Below the pieces are notes generated by a model. That model searched no databases. It saw nothing but the letters and a program-made list of their open reading frames with translations, and was not told the DNA's origin. Of a stretch of 64,000 bases of DNA, positions 12,301 through 24,243 are shown piece by piece. The translations under genes were made by a program, and so were the position numbers. Origin of the DNA: Plasmopara viticola (taxonomy: Eukaryota; Oomycota; Peronosporomycetes; Peronosporales; Peronosporaceae); contig MBPM02000071.1 of the NCBI GenBank assembly GCA_001695595.3, positions 62,001-126,000 on the forward strand. Reading direction: 5' to 3'. The stretch's first letter is position 1; each line of letters opens with the position of its first letter.

Positions 12301-12710
12301 GCTAAGTGCTGAACCAGATACTCTAGGGATCTAGTGTATGTGCGGAAGCGATTATGTAGTCCGAATCCATTAAGTTGTCGAGACGGTACCTCATCGTAGC
12401 TCTTAACACGCTGCGGACCAAATTGTCTTCTTCCTCTTTCCGTCTCTTCAAAATCCTCATCCAGTTTTCGTTGTCGATTTGAGATTGTCTCCGCTATTGC
12501 ACCGCTGGAAAACGAATGATGTAAAACACTCGAGCGATAACACACTTGCGGGTCGGGACGATGGTAGAGAATCATTAATGGTGACACATCTTGATCATTA
12601 TCATTATTACGTGTTGCTTGGGTTGTCGATGCTGGTCGTAGATCTTCCGGTTCGACGGACCAACATCGATCGAGCCCAAAGTCGGCCACAGCCGGACTAT
12701 TGCTCGCCAT
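9398..12710 (-). CDS. Anoctamin (TMEM16) family scramblase/ion channel
   Basis: Anoctamins are dimeric ten-helix proteins that act as Ca2+-gated chloride channels or phospholipid scramblases. Six exons (10464-12710, 10296-10386, 10174-10232, 10069-10098, 9730-10013, 9398-9665) join in frame to 992 residues. One exon is only 30 bases. Residues 1-180 are a polar, probably disordered extension. Residues 180-385 form the cytoplasmic anoctamin domain, and membrane helices begin near residue 392. Hallmarks are an ENH motif at residues 601-603 and, further on, an IQYGYVV...LANNVI block matching IQFGFV...LLNNII of animal anoctamins. The exon 1/2 acceptor has a poor pyrimidine tract and is the weakest join. 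In the NNxI block the usual Glu and Asp Ca2+ ligands are replaced by His and Ser. It is head-to-head with the GAF-domain gene. Confidence 0.9.
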
Positions 12711-12833
12711 AGTTTAGTCGTACGGTTCTCATGTCTCGTCAACTAACTTGGCTGGACATCGGCAGTTGTGCATGAAGGGACGCGTCGTTTCGTTTCCTCG
12801 TGGCTAAGACTTTTGCTACTATCGAAATTGGTC
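12711..12833. promoter_or_regulatory. Short bidirectional promoter between anoctamin and GAF genes
   Basis: The two divergent start codons lie 123 bases apart, so both promoters must sit here or in the 5' ends of the genes. No clear TATA box is present. Joint expression is possible but is inferred from position alone. Confidence 0.45.
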
Positions 12834-14646
12834 ATGGACTTGCAAACAGTGGAGGCTGGGGAGGCCTATCTCAACTGTATTGGCTTTCGATCGCTCATCG
12901 AGTGGATGACAGCGGAGGCGCTTCTGTCCCGACCGAATGACCCATTGAAATTTTGCCAGGCTTTGCTACAAGAAAAAATCGGAGAGGTATTATTGTACAT
13001 TCTTTTGGGCTGGATTTCACACACTATTTTCTTGCGTTCAGAGGAAGAGTGGTGAGAATTTTCAACCTGAACACACTCTGACTTACATCAAGCAATGCTA
13101 CGCTGCAGCGAGATTTGGAGCAATTAATATTTGTTGTGCGCTTACATTCCGTCGAAGATCGATCTAAGTACACAACTTTTGATGGTATAGTGCTTCAGCG
13201 GATGAGAATGGTCGAATCTTGGTCCAACCTCGAAAATTTGCGTGCGTTAAAATGATAATTCTGTCACGTTTAAAAAGTAATGTTGTTTTGGCGGTCAATT
13301 AGCCCCACACCATTAATATCCAACGCGCCGACCTTTCGCCATGACAACGACCCAACCTTGGCTCATCGATTGTCAAAGATGGAGCAAGTCATCCAAGCTT
13401 GCCGCATCATCGGCTCGGAATTGAATTTCACAGAAGGTTGGCTGCATTGCGCAATGAGAGCGTATATTTTTGCACTAATTTTACCTCTATTGATGTAATT
13501 TTTAGCAATTAAGATCATCATACAGCAAGCTTGCGCCATTTTGAACGCGGAGCGAGCAACGCTGTATACATATGTAAGAAAGTTGTGTAGCACCGCGTCT
13601 ATTTGTAACTATTTTCCACGCACCATTTTTTAGGAACGAGCTACAAATGAGCTCATTTTAATGACATCCGAAGGTGCCTCAGACATTCACGTACCTTTCG
13701 GAAAGGTAAGTTTACATAAGATGCATGCAACTTGCTTTTGCGATATTTGACTAACAAGCGTTTAATTTTATGACTGTATTGACCTGGAAAGTAGGGAGTT
13801 GCTGGCACTGTGGCAGCTACAGGAAAATCTATAAACATCTCGGACGCATACACGGATCCAAATTTTGACTCACAGTACGACCAGCGCAATGACTATCAAA
13901 CACGATCGCTACTATGTGTCCCGGTTCGCAATGGTGCAAATAACATTGTAGGGGTCATGCAAGTTTTGAACAAAATTTCAGTCAATAAGAAGGCACGATT
14001 CTGTGATGAAGATGAGAAAATTTTAATAATATTGGCGGCTCAAGCAGGTGTGGCACTTCACAATGCTGAGACTCACGCTCGAGCGTGCATAACACGTAAT
14101 AGAGTCCGAGAAGTACTGAGCATAGTGCAAGACATGCACCGCGATCTCAATTTCTTCTCATTGATGTTTACTATCTCGACGCGGGTCCAAAAACTTGCTT
14201 ATTCGGATCGTTGCACTCTTTACATCGTGGATCGTGCCAAGAATGAGCTCTGGACCTTGCAAGGTGAAGTGAAGGTTCGTGTGCCACTAAACCAGGGAAT
14301 CGTAGGCGCAGTCGCAACGAACAATGAAGCTATTAATCTCAAGAATGCCATTGATGATCCACGCTTTGATAAGGACTTTGACAAAAAGCATGGCTATCAG
14401 ACACGAAGTGTGCTAGCTATGCCTCTCCGCAATGGAACTGGTGATGTAATTGCAGTTGTCCAGCTGATCAACAAACTTGATTCAAACGGTGAGTTTTCAG
14501 TTGACGACGAAGAGATTTTAGGAACCTGCTTGCAGATAGCTGGCCCCATCCTTTTCACCTCGCACTCACACCTTACGCTCATATCAGCACAAGCCAAAGA
14601 AGAGAAACAGCACGGAGAACACGGGGACGTGGAGCGCAAGATATAG
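12834..14646 (+). CDS. Docking-domain plus tandem GAF-domain protein
   Basis: Six exons (12834-12986, 13109-13245, 13303-13436, 13506-13573, 13634-13705, 13795-14646) join in frame to 471 residues. Residues about 12-50 have the Leu-rich helix pair and RPNDPLKF turn typical of RIIa-like dimerisation/docking domains, found in PKA regulatory subunits and many flagellar proteins. Two GAF domains follow, about residues 135-285 and 300-455. Each has the NK...F-x3-DE signature of cyclic-nucleotide-binding GAFs (Asn247-Phe257 and Asn414-Phe422). No kinase, phosphodiesterase or cyclase domain is present. A regulatory subunit that dimerises or docks and senses a cyclic nucleotide is the likely role, possibly in zoospore flagella. 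The ligand is not known. The start is the first in-frame ATG before the docking helix. Confidence 0.82.
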
Positions 14647-14698
14647 TGGAAGTGAACGTTTAAGTTGAGAATGCAGTTGGGTACTTCAGACGTTACTA

Positions 14699-15374
14699 TT
14701 ACCCAAGATCCTGAACTACTTCTCTTCGTATCTTGAGCGGGAACCATGACTGCGGTAGCACCTCCAACAGCTTATCAAGAAATAGGGGCAATACCAATAT
14801 TTCAAACGACAGTCCATCATATGCATACTTTGATCCTTCAACACCGAGAATAGCAAACAGTCGCATGTCATAGCATCTTGCCAGTCTCCTCAGTATGTGA
14901 CTTCGTCGCACGTAGGCGTTAGCGCGAAGCAAAGACTCTAGCGAAGGTACCGCTTTCACATCCTTTGAGACTAAAGCAGTGGATCTGATGCTTAAGAGCA
15001 ACCATTTTACTGGCCCGCTCGTCTAACGCCAAATGACCCGACTGACTGGCAGCCTTCTTGGCTGCCATCTTGGTCATCGTTCCATAAAGCCGATTTTTGT
15101 GTCCAAAGCTAGCACCAGCAAGTGACTTAAAATATTCAAGTAAAAAGTGTTTGTTAACTTTCGATTTGAAAATTGGATGTATGCAACTTAAAGCAAGAAT
15201 GGCAACATCATTTGTCAACTTGGCGAAAACAAATTTTCGTGCTAAATACAAGCATCGCGAACTCAATATGCGCTTTCGTGCAGGCCAAATTATAAGGTGG
15301 TCCGCATCGATGTAGTTGTTAGCTCTATCAACGACAGGCATATGATATGGGCGACGAGCTAGAGATTTTACCAT
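14699..15374 (-). CDS. Unrecognised protein, possibly a decaying gene
   Basis: I do not recognise this product. Two open frames (15011-15374 and 14699-14970) read as plausible protein, with basic, Leu-rich and Ala-rich helices. They can be joined by a 40-base GT-AG intron (14971-15010) with matching phase, giving 211 residues. Such an intron is very short, so a frameshift in a dying gene is the alternative. The frame stays open upstream of the ATG to about 15505, so the true start may lie in an unseen exon. It is tail-to-tail with the GAF gene, 52 bases apart, which is typical of real neighbouring genes here. Confidence 0.38.
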
Positions 15375-18300
15375 TGCAGGCAAAATTGCTAATATCGAAT
15401 GATCAACTTTTTGACAACGATCGCAATTGCATTGCAATGAGTGAATAGACGGCTTCTTCGTTGTAAAGTGGATCCACTTCCTTGGCTCTATTGGGAAGCG
15501 GTGTCAGCAAAAGAGGCCGCCACCTCCTTTGATGTTGAAAAAAACACACAAACTTTTTATTCCTTGCTTGCAGGCAAGATGGCCTAAACGCTGTTTATAA
15601 GGATACGACATTTTTACTCTAAACCTCGCCTCACCTTGCATTGAGTGTAGCTAAAAATTAGACAGCGTGAAAGGGAGTGTAAATTTCATGGCCTTTTGGA
15701 CACAATGGCATCGGATAGATAGCACACGATTCACCGCTACGCTCTGGCCGACACCTTTCCGATTTATAACTCATTTGCTTCTATCGACGGCCAAACGCCC
15801 TCAGGCAGTTAAAGTTAGGAAAGGGTCAAGTGCGTATTAAGGTTAGCTTGCAAGACTTGTGCACTAAGACGCCTCAACCGTGGACAACAAGCCTTCTATG
15901 GCTGTTAATATTGCATTTACGCATGAAAGGCATTTATATCCTATTATATTAATGCTTGAGTTTATTTATCTCTTGAAGCACGAATACTTTGGATTTGAAT
16001 ATGGGAGGGGAAAATTTAAATATTCTATTTCTTTAAGCCTCTCTCATGCGAGACCGGATTGCTTTCTTTAGCAACCATCTGACCTCGCGAGAGGTCATTT
16101 GTATATTGTCAGCTGAGCAAAGAATGCTGTTGCATCTTCCTGAGATGAACCAAAGAAAGTCTTCGATGTACGCAGGAGAGAAAATTTAAATGAATGCATA
16201 AAAGCGATACAGTATGTTTGATTAAAATACAGGTAATGTTCAGTTTTTTTAACAGAAAGAAATAACATCTCGTAACACCTTTCTCGGTTTAAGAGAGGCA
16301 TGAGTTGGCATCTTCGACCTACCTAAGACTACGTCGACGCACCCAGCTGCCTATGTGTAGCGAATTAAGAGTCATTCTGTTACTTCGAAATTCATATCTC
16401 ATTTTGGTCCTAAAACGTCCTTCACCTCAGTTCCATTTTAGACCTGTATTGCGCTTAATGTTTTCAGTTAGGCAATCGCGATTAATTATACGACGACAGG
16501 TATTGATCTTTCTGCCGTATTAACCATAAGGCTGTGCATGTTTTAGAGCTTTCGGCTATATCCGAAGCTCAATAGAATATGTAAATAACTTTCGAACGCA
16601 GCATAAAGACCTCGCGGCGTTCGGTCCTACGGTGGAGCTTATGGGTCGCATAATGGAAGGATAGCATCTTCGTTTATTGGCCTCAAGAATCCAGGGTCAC
16701 CCCAAAGAAGTCGCGACCTAACGATGAGGGGCAGATCTTAAGCGCGAACACTCAATCGCATAGAAACTGCGGCTTCTGACAAAGTAGGCGCAAGCTATGA
16801 CCTTCTCTGGCGCACCTTGGCCAACAAAGCCAGCGGTACTTTTGTGAAAAATGCGTTTTAAACAGCTACGCCTTCATGGGTACCAAAATCTTACCAAACC
16901 GTCGAGCGATAGTTCTCTACAATGGCTGCTAGGAAGACATTGTTAAGTTGACCAAAATGCCGTTGCGGCCTGGAGTTAGAAGCAACGGGCACTCCGTATG
17001 TAACTTGCTGTTTTTCCGCATTACGTTGAGGTAATTGATAAGTGACTCTATACCGCTCGAAACTCACGTTTTTAGCGCCTATATTGGCTCATGACAGAAT
17101 CCGAGAACGTCAAACAACCAAACCAACACATAAAGTACTTCGTGTAACAAGTCGGGGTTTTGGGTTGTAGCTCCCATGACATTTACACAGCTTCAAAATA
17201 GGCTCTCCAATTGACCGTAGTTGTGGCAATGTGTGCAGATTATTCTTTACTTTATAATGCTGAGAAAACTTTCTTAGCGTTAATTTGATGCGGTGCTAAA
17301 GCACGTACATAGCCACCATACTTTCAAAGTGGTGTTGATAGATGCCACGCAAGGAATGCACTTCAGAGCCATTATGTCGCGGGAAGCAAGCCAATATGTC
17401 GCGGGAAGCAATTTTTCGTACCGTGTCGGGGTGTTTTTCTTTCTAGCCGGATCTATTGCTTGAGAAGTGTGTAGACATCTCACGGGACGGTATTTTTGTC
17501 AATATTAGCGGTGGGTGAGACACAGTCTCGCGCTTGTGACTCAAAACTTGATGCGATTCCTTATCGAAGGTAAAGATGCTTAGGTCGAGTGCATAAACTT
17601 TCGACAGCTTTCGCAATTGTATTACTGATGGTAGACAGACTATCTATTATAGTATGTACTGGATCCAGCATATCAATCACATGCGATGACAGCCAGAACT
17701 ATTCTGGAGGCACATGATGCTTCTTTTAGCGGTCATTTAACTCAAAAGAAGCCATTTTTTGGTAAACATGTACAAGTTTCAAGTATGGGAGATTTGTAAA
17801 AATTTAAGTTTAGTGCTCAAATTCACAGAGTCCGCTAGAATCGGAGGACTATCAAACCTAATAGGCCTCAACTTTTTTCGTACGGTAAGAATTACAATGT
17901 AGTAATACCCGTGTGACTCCTGAGTAGGATAGTGAATGAAAGCGGTGTTTAATGCAATGGTCAACCAGACACAATGCTTGAAAATAGAGACCCAAATGTT
18001 ACTTCTGCGTTTCGGCAAACACATTTCCAATTTGGAGGCTTTGTTTGCTGTCGGTCTGACCGAGAGAGTCAACTCTGTACTCGAAGACACAATGAGAAGT
18101 ATGTTTGCTGAGGCGCCAGATTTGTGGACCGGTAAGCATTGAATGTTTTGAGATTGCACTTGAAATGCGGTGTGCGTATAAACGGAGCATGATTTATTTA
18201 TGTAAGTGGGAATAGCACCTGAAGTTTACACTAATATTTAGCTCCACCAGCTTTTTTGGTTCTCGAATGCGAGATTAGCGTTTAGACGGCAAAAGCTATC

Positions 18301-21300
18301 TGACCTTAAGAAATATTGGCTTAACGCAATTGGCATGGAAAAGGGCGCGGTCGCCATCACTTAGAATACGCAATACGAAATCATCACTGACATTAAGCAG
18401 AAATTTTATGGGTATTCAATTAAGGAAGTAAAGTATTACTAGATACTGAAGAATTGCAATTTGAAAGTGTAGGCTGGGTATATACGAACAAAATGATATA
18501 CCATCGTATCGAGCCTTCCACGGTTTATATCCCACCATCGATATATTTAAATCTACGACGCAACATTTTCAATAAATTTCAATGTACCCTCAGTATCGAC
18601 CTCGACCTCGCAAGTAAGACATGAACGGGTGGTCATACAGTACCTCCATATTGTATCCAGCTTTGCTGTAAGTAGCCGCTTGAGTCTAAAGCTCACTACC
18701 AAAGGAAGTGACTGCTTGACAAAAATCGACCAGAATTTACTGGAATGCACCATTGTTAATTTGATTTTAAACTTTATTGGGCGCATGAGCAAAGGTTCCC
18801 ACCTCCTCCTTGCGAGCGATAACAAGCCGGAGTTGCCCTGTTTGAGCCGCGGCCTCTCCACCTAAGCCAACTCCGAGAAAAATGTCAAGTGCTCACACTC
18901 GGTCGCGCTCAAAACTTATATAGAAAATGTATGTTCGCAATAGAACGGCTTTCTCTGGCGCTTATTGGCCATCAAAAATATCTGCACCTCCATGCTGAGC
19001 GCAAAAGCTTTTATAGCTCCTTGAAAACTAGCACATTTATATTGTTTGATCCGCCGAACCGGCTTCCATCAAATCCGTTGTAAATTGAAAGTAGGAGCAA
19101 CGCGTCCTTTGCAGGTAATCTTTGGCTTCAAACTGCGTGATGAGGTAATCCTAAATCGCTCTCAAAGCTTGAGCTCTACTGGTACGAAACGTAGCTGAAT
19201 ATCGTTGAAGGGAGTTGTCTTTGACCCACTAAGGGAGCTAATAAGGGTTAGCTTACGAGCGTAAATTTTTTCATTCAATGTGATTAAATTTGAAAGTAAT
19301 GCCATTCAGGTTTATGCCCGATCTAAATGCAAACGATTCAAATGTTCTCGCCCAGCACCAAATATTCAATTTAGTTTTGGAAAGACTTTTTCCTTTTAAA
19401 GTGTTTTCTCTACATATTTCATTCAAATATATGGCATAAAACAAGCGAAGCGTCTGTTGAAGAAACATTGTATTATAAACTAGTTTCAACAGGGGCAAGT
19501 TTTTAGGCATCAGAGTGACTTTATTTCTAAGTCCATAACATCCTTCACTTTGATGACTTAGATCTTAATAAGGGATAGATGCTGAACGTCACTCTTGTGT
19601 TGCCTTTTGCTGCGAAAACCCCCGGTATGCCTACATAATAATGATCAAATAGGCAGGAAAACCGGCTGCCTCTATGATGTATCTGAGCCATTAAAACCTA
19701 TAGTTCACCTTGCTTGCATAAAGTAGGGATGGTACCAGGATTGAGCTGAAAAAGAGAGTGAAGTAATTAATATACACTCACGGTGCATCCCTAAGATGAC
19801 CTAAATACCAAATATATTGCGAGAGGCTGTTTGGCTCGATTGCCACCGAGTTTTGTGATGGAGGACCTTGCAAGAGTTACGAGGCTCAATTACATATTGC
19901 GCCCCAGATAGCCGATCAAAAGAGACAATACAATGAAAAGTGTAGAGTTGCTGAGGATCTTATCTTGTGTAATCGTAGTGAGGCTGCTTTACCCACTTAA
20001 GTTAGTTATGCAAGTTTGAAGGAATAGTTCTGGCTTTATGAGACGTTAAACGAAAGATGGATGTCTTCAGACGGCGTACTAGGAACGTGACCGATTGGGT
20101 CGACTTACGGTGTATACTTTAAACCATAGGTTGACAGTCCATACCTCACTAAGACTACCTTCTTCCGGTAGACTGTAGAAGAGACTGAGGACGTTCACGT
20201 AATACAAATAAGCTTAGCGTCGAGTCGACGTAACTTTCTGGGCACGTAGCATTCGGAGGATGTGTAAGATAAGATCATTGCATCAAGTCATTCAAGGGAA
20301 AGCTCTTAAAATCCATCTGCGGCAACCGAAAAATACTGTGGTTGAAAATGCTGTGAGAGCATATATTTTCGAACGGATTTCAATGATATTTCCTGCAATC
20401 ATGGCAAAAATTATTCTGCTGACACACCGCTGAAATCAGGTCAGCTTGGAAAAGAGCTTACCTTCTACAACTCCCTTAAGCTCGGTGTTGGTCGACATTC
20501 TTAAGTCGTTCATCATGGTGTATTTTAATGGTTCGTAATCATTAACGACTTTCAGCATATAGTGTCGGCCTCTTTGATTCCTCAAATTGAGACTTGCTAT
20601 ATGTTCCTGTGACAGACATATTAATACAAGACCCACAATTGTATTGTACTAATTTTGTTGCCGCTCACGTTTGCGATGCCTTCCAATGGCAAGCGACAAA
20701 CTATTTTCACTGCTCACGAAAGGTTTGCAAATGCTCATGTGAAAATAAGTCATCAGGAAGAAAAATAATATTTTTATCTGCAAGCAGCAGAACTTTGAAT
20801 TGTTCACAAAAAGCTGGCGGCTTTTCAAGTACGTAAACACTCCAATAAGATAAAACATATCAATTTTGGATGACGATGCCTGCGAATCGCACTCTTAAAA
20901 TGCCTCAGTACAAAACAACCGAAGGTCGGACTACCAAGGGTGAATCATTGGCAGGAATAAGCACTCTTAGTGGGTGTAGGTAAAGCTCATGTTAGGTTAA
21001 AGACCAATAAACGCACTATTTGTCATATTGGAGATCAGTCTTGTCTCCAATGCTCTCAGAAGCAAGAAACTTACAGCTAAGCATGGAGCTGAGCTTTCTA
21101 GGAAATGGTATTTGCAACAAGAATTATGGTACTCGCAAGGAGCTGCCAAAACGTGTGCTAGACTGTATCACAATAAATCAAATATCTGACATAGTCATGA
21201 AGAACGTACGACGATTATATAAGTAACCTATGCAATAAAAATTTATGCGCTATCTCTGGTTTTTGATGAGTGACTAATTTGCTATCGCTCTTATGACAGG

Positions 21301-22144
21301 GTGCCTGGTTTGTATTTAACGCAGAAGCTATCTTTTGCACGGCCATTTGGGAAAGTCGATATCATTTAGCTGGTGACAGTATCAGAAAAAACAGCCTCAC
21401 ACCCGTTCTAGCTTTGCTAGACGAGACAAAATTGCGTTATGTCGAAGGTAAATAATAGTCGATTCCATAGTTCGGACCTATGTTCTCATAGCTAGCACAG
21501 CTTATATACCTATGCTTACTGATATCTTGAATACTTTCGGGATCGCAGCGCGGGCTTGGCCGCAACATCTTTTACTTTCTCGATGGCTGTGCGAGGCTTA
21601 CGGTACGACTGACGAATGTAATATTCTTTGCCAGAAAACCAATTTTCGCTGTCAACAAATTGTTCATTGATCCTTATAAACTCAAATACATGCTTTACGT
21701 GGCCGAATGAGCAACCACTGCTGACCTAACTTCATCAAGGCTAACAACGAGCGGAACGCTAGCGTATGTCTGGCTAAAAGCCCAAAATGCTCGGATAAAT
21801 TGTGCGACTAAAATCTAAACGTTAAAGGGGCGTATTTGCTACCATGCGGGGCATAATCGATTCCCTCATTCGTATAGAATGGAAGCTGTCTGCCAAGATA
21901 AGCATAAACACACTATACAACGTTCATCCGGACAATTTGCTTGGCAGCACGTCTTGGAATGGGGTGCTGATAGCTCAGCTTGTCGCAAGCATGAGCTAGT
22001 AGTCTTTTTTCTGATTATTATTTGAGCACAGAAGGTCTGCGCCGAGTGCGGAACTTTTGATCACGCATAATTTTCAATTGCCCCTAAGGCACAGAAGGCA
22101 CTGATGAGCTAATACTTTTTTCGGAGCAGTGGCTTTGCCTAATG

Positions 22145-22164
22145 TACAGTACTTCGTGCCTGGT
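22145..22164 (+). repeat. Dispersed 20-bp repeat, copy 1
   Basis: The 20-mer tacagtacttcgtgcctggt is found here and, identical and on the same strand, at 60581-60600. Flanks differ. It is probably a surviving fragment of a transposon family. Confidence 0.5.
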
Positions 22165-24022
22165 ACGACGTCAATTTGGTTTGTCCAGTGTATGTTAATA
22201 GTTGAATATTTAAATATCACATATTAAAACATTCTTTAATGTATAATATACTCGATTTTTAGATTCTTTCGAGATCTCTGATCCAAGGCGAAACGCGCGC
22301 CGTCTAAGTGGCTGATCCAAGACGTGATCGTTCGAGCGAATGGTGGATTTATAGTAATATTGTAATTTTGCATTTTAAAAGCACGTGTTTTTGGCTTTTG
22401 GCTCAGCCAAAAATGTAGCAACTTCGTGGTCTTTGGAGCTCAGTGACTCTAATACACCTGTCAATAAAGGCCGCGAGCCGTGACACAACAACCAATTGAT
22501 CTGTCGATCATCCTGCTTAGAACGACTTACCCGTTAATCACGAGTTCAATCGTGACACCTAGGGATCGCTATAGTGTCGCATCCTTATGTTCTGTTTGCG
22601 AAGTTTTGTTTTCCAAAGTTGACGATACTATGCTACCCTGTGAAATGCACATATAAAATACTATCTTTAGTGACTTCGGCAGCCGGGGCTGTCAGCGGAA
22701 CTATTTTCGTTAAAAAAATTTGCTGTCACGTATGTACAAGTATAGATTTTGTACCACCCATCGGTATTCCGGAGTATATTTACCCGTGCTTATTTCCAAA
22801 AAGTCCTAGGTGAAACCTTAACTTATTGTAGCCCGAATGCTCGGAATTCCGACCACACACTTGTTTGGCCACGATTATATGCTGGCACGCAAAAGTTATT
22901 GACACGTCGGACTTTACCTTAATTCATGTCTCTGAACCTTTACGTTTACAGCCAGCTGTCCATTTGCCGCTTGATATTATTTCAAAGACTATTAGGCTTT
23001 TGAAGGGCTGTGTTTCCATAGTGTGTCTCACTCAAACACCCATTTGGGGAATTGTTGCTTCTCCAATACGGCGTGTTATTATTACCGGTGACCGGTGCTA
23101 AGGGCGCAATTTCTATCAACGACCCATAAAGCCCATGGGCGAGTCGAAAGCCTGCTTCGCGGGTCCCTCCGGATATGCATGGATACATGTGTCCTTGCTT
23201 GCCAAAACAAAGCAGGAAATTGTTTTGCTGAGCAGCAATTATGCTTATTGAGCCTGGAGCCTTATAAGCGGGCCTACGGATAACATACTGTAGGCCGAGC
23301 GGCTGCTCATCAACAGCATATTGAAGGGTCAAGCCTATTTGTGGCTACGCATCTTTCAAGAAGCGATTTACATCGCTTTTATCATAGATAAGGCCTGCAC
23401 TCGAAAGTAGGCGGTCTACCCTTGAACAATCTACGAACACATTCACCTTAGAAAGTAACACAAACAGCGTCATTAACTTGCTTGCAGGCAAGATAGCGTG
23501 AGCGCTGATAGATAACCAAGTTTGCAGAAAAAACGTTGCTTCCATTCGTGTTTTCACGTGCTTTGATGAGAGAAAACACTCAGGCGCAGTGTATTTACGG
23601 GCGAACACTTAGCTTTCACTTCGATTTATCATTCTCAAGAATGCAATTGTCGCACGCACCTGATCGTAGTGATAATTTCTACCTTTTAAGGTCGAAAGAT
23701 GGTCCGATATATCCATTATTATCAGCTAAGATTTCATTGGCTCAAACGTCACAGTAGCATTACCGCCGGGGCTACCGGAGCCAGGCTGCCTGGGCTCTAA
23801 AGCTTCGTCTTTTCTCGTAGAGCTCAAGTATTATGAAGCATTCCAGCTGCTTAGCAGCAGGGACGGCCGTAAATGTAGCCGTCCCCTTGATTTGGCGATT
23901 TTTAAGAGCACAAAGACTGATAAATATTATTATTCATCCCGAAAGAATTAGGTTTACGATTTTGCCTAGGTTTAGGACTGTAGGATTGACAACCCCGATC
24001 CCCTGTCCCATAAATAAATTCA

Positions 24023-24147
24023 TCAAAGAAACTGATAACAGTATCGTAAACTTTGAGCCTCCAAGCGACCAAATATGTTATGACTCAAAGAAACTGATAG
24101 CAGTATTGTAAACTTTGAGCTTCCAAAGCGACTAAATATGTTATGAC
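24023..24147 (+). repeat. Tandem duplication of a 62-63 bp unit upstream of HGH1
   Basis: Two head-to-tail copies (24023-24084 and 24085-24147) differ at a handful of positions. The array ends 96 bases before the HGH1 start codon, so it probably lies in the promoter or 5' UTR. Confidence 0.85.
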
Positions 24148-24243
24148 AGGGAGTTTACGCCAGACATACGTTTCGTTTCTACAATTTTTAGGAAAATTTT
24201 GTTGGTCATGATTTGATCACTAGAGTGTTTAAAAAATTTGACC

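Larger units (their letters stand above)
15375..24243. other. Long gene-poor stretch
   Basis: Nearly 9 kb with no supportable gene. Open frames are short, overlap on both strands and mostly start without ATG. Small scattered repeats suggest worn transposons. A 22-base-period duplication lies near 17372-17411. A segment around 15563-15580 (TGCTTGCAGGCAAGAT) recurs near 23479. A 20-mer at 22145-22164 recurs at 60581. No reverse transcriptase, integrase or transposase motif could be read. Confidence 0.6.

Noticed and set aside
17372..17411. A start of a CRISPR-like or satellite array (tatgtcgcgggaagcaa twice, 22-base period)
   Set aside because: Only two units are present, with no further spacing pattern, and CRISPR arrays do not occur in nuclear genomes. 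It is a simple local duplication.
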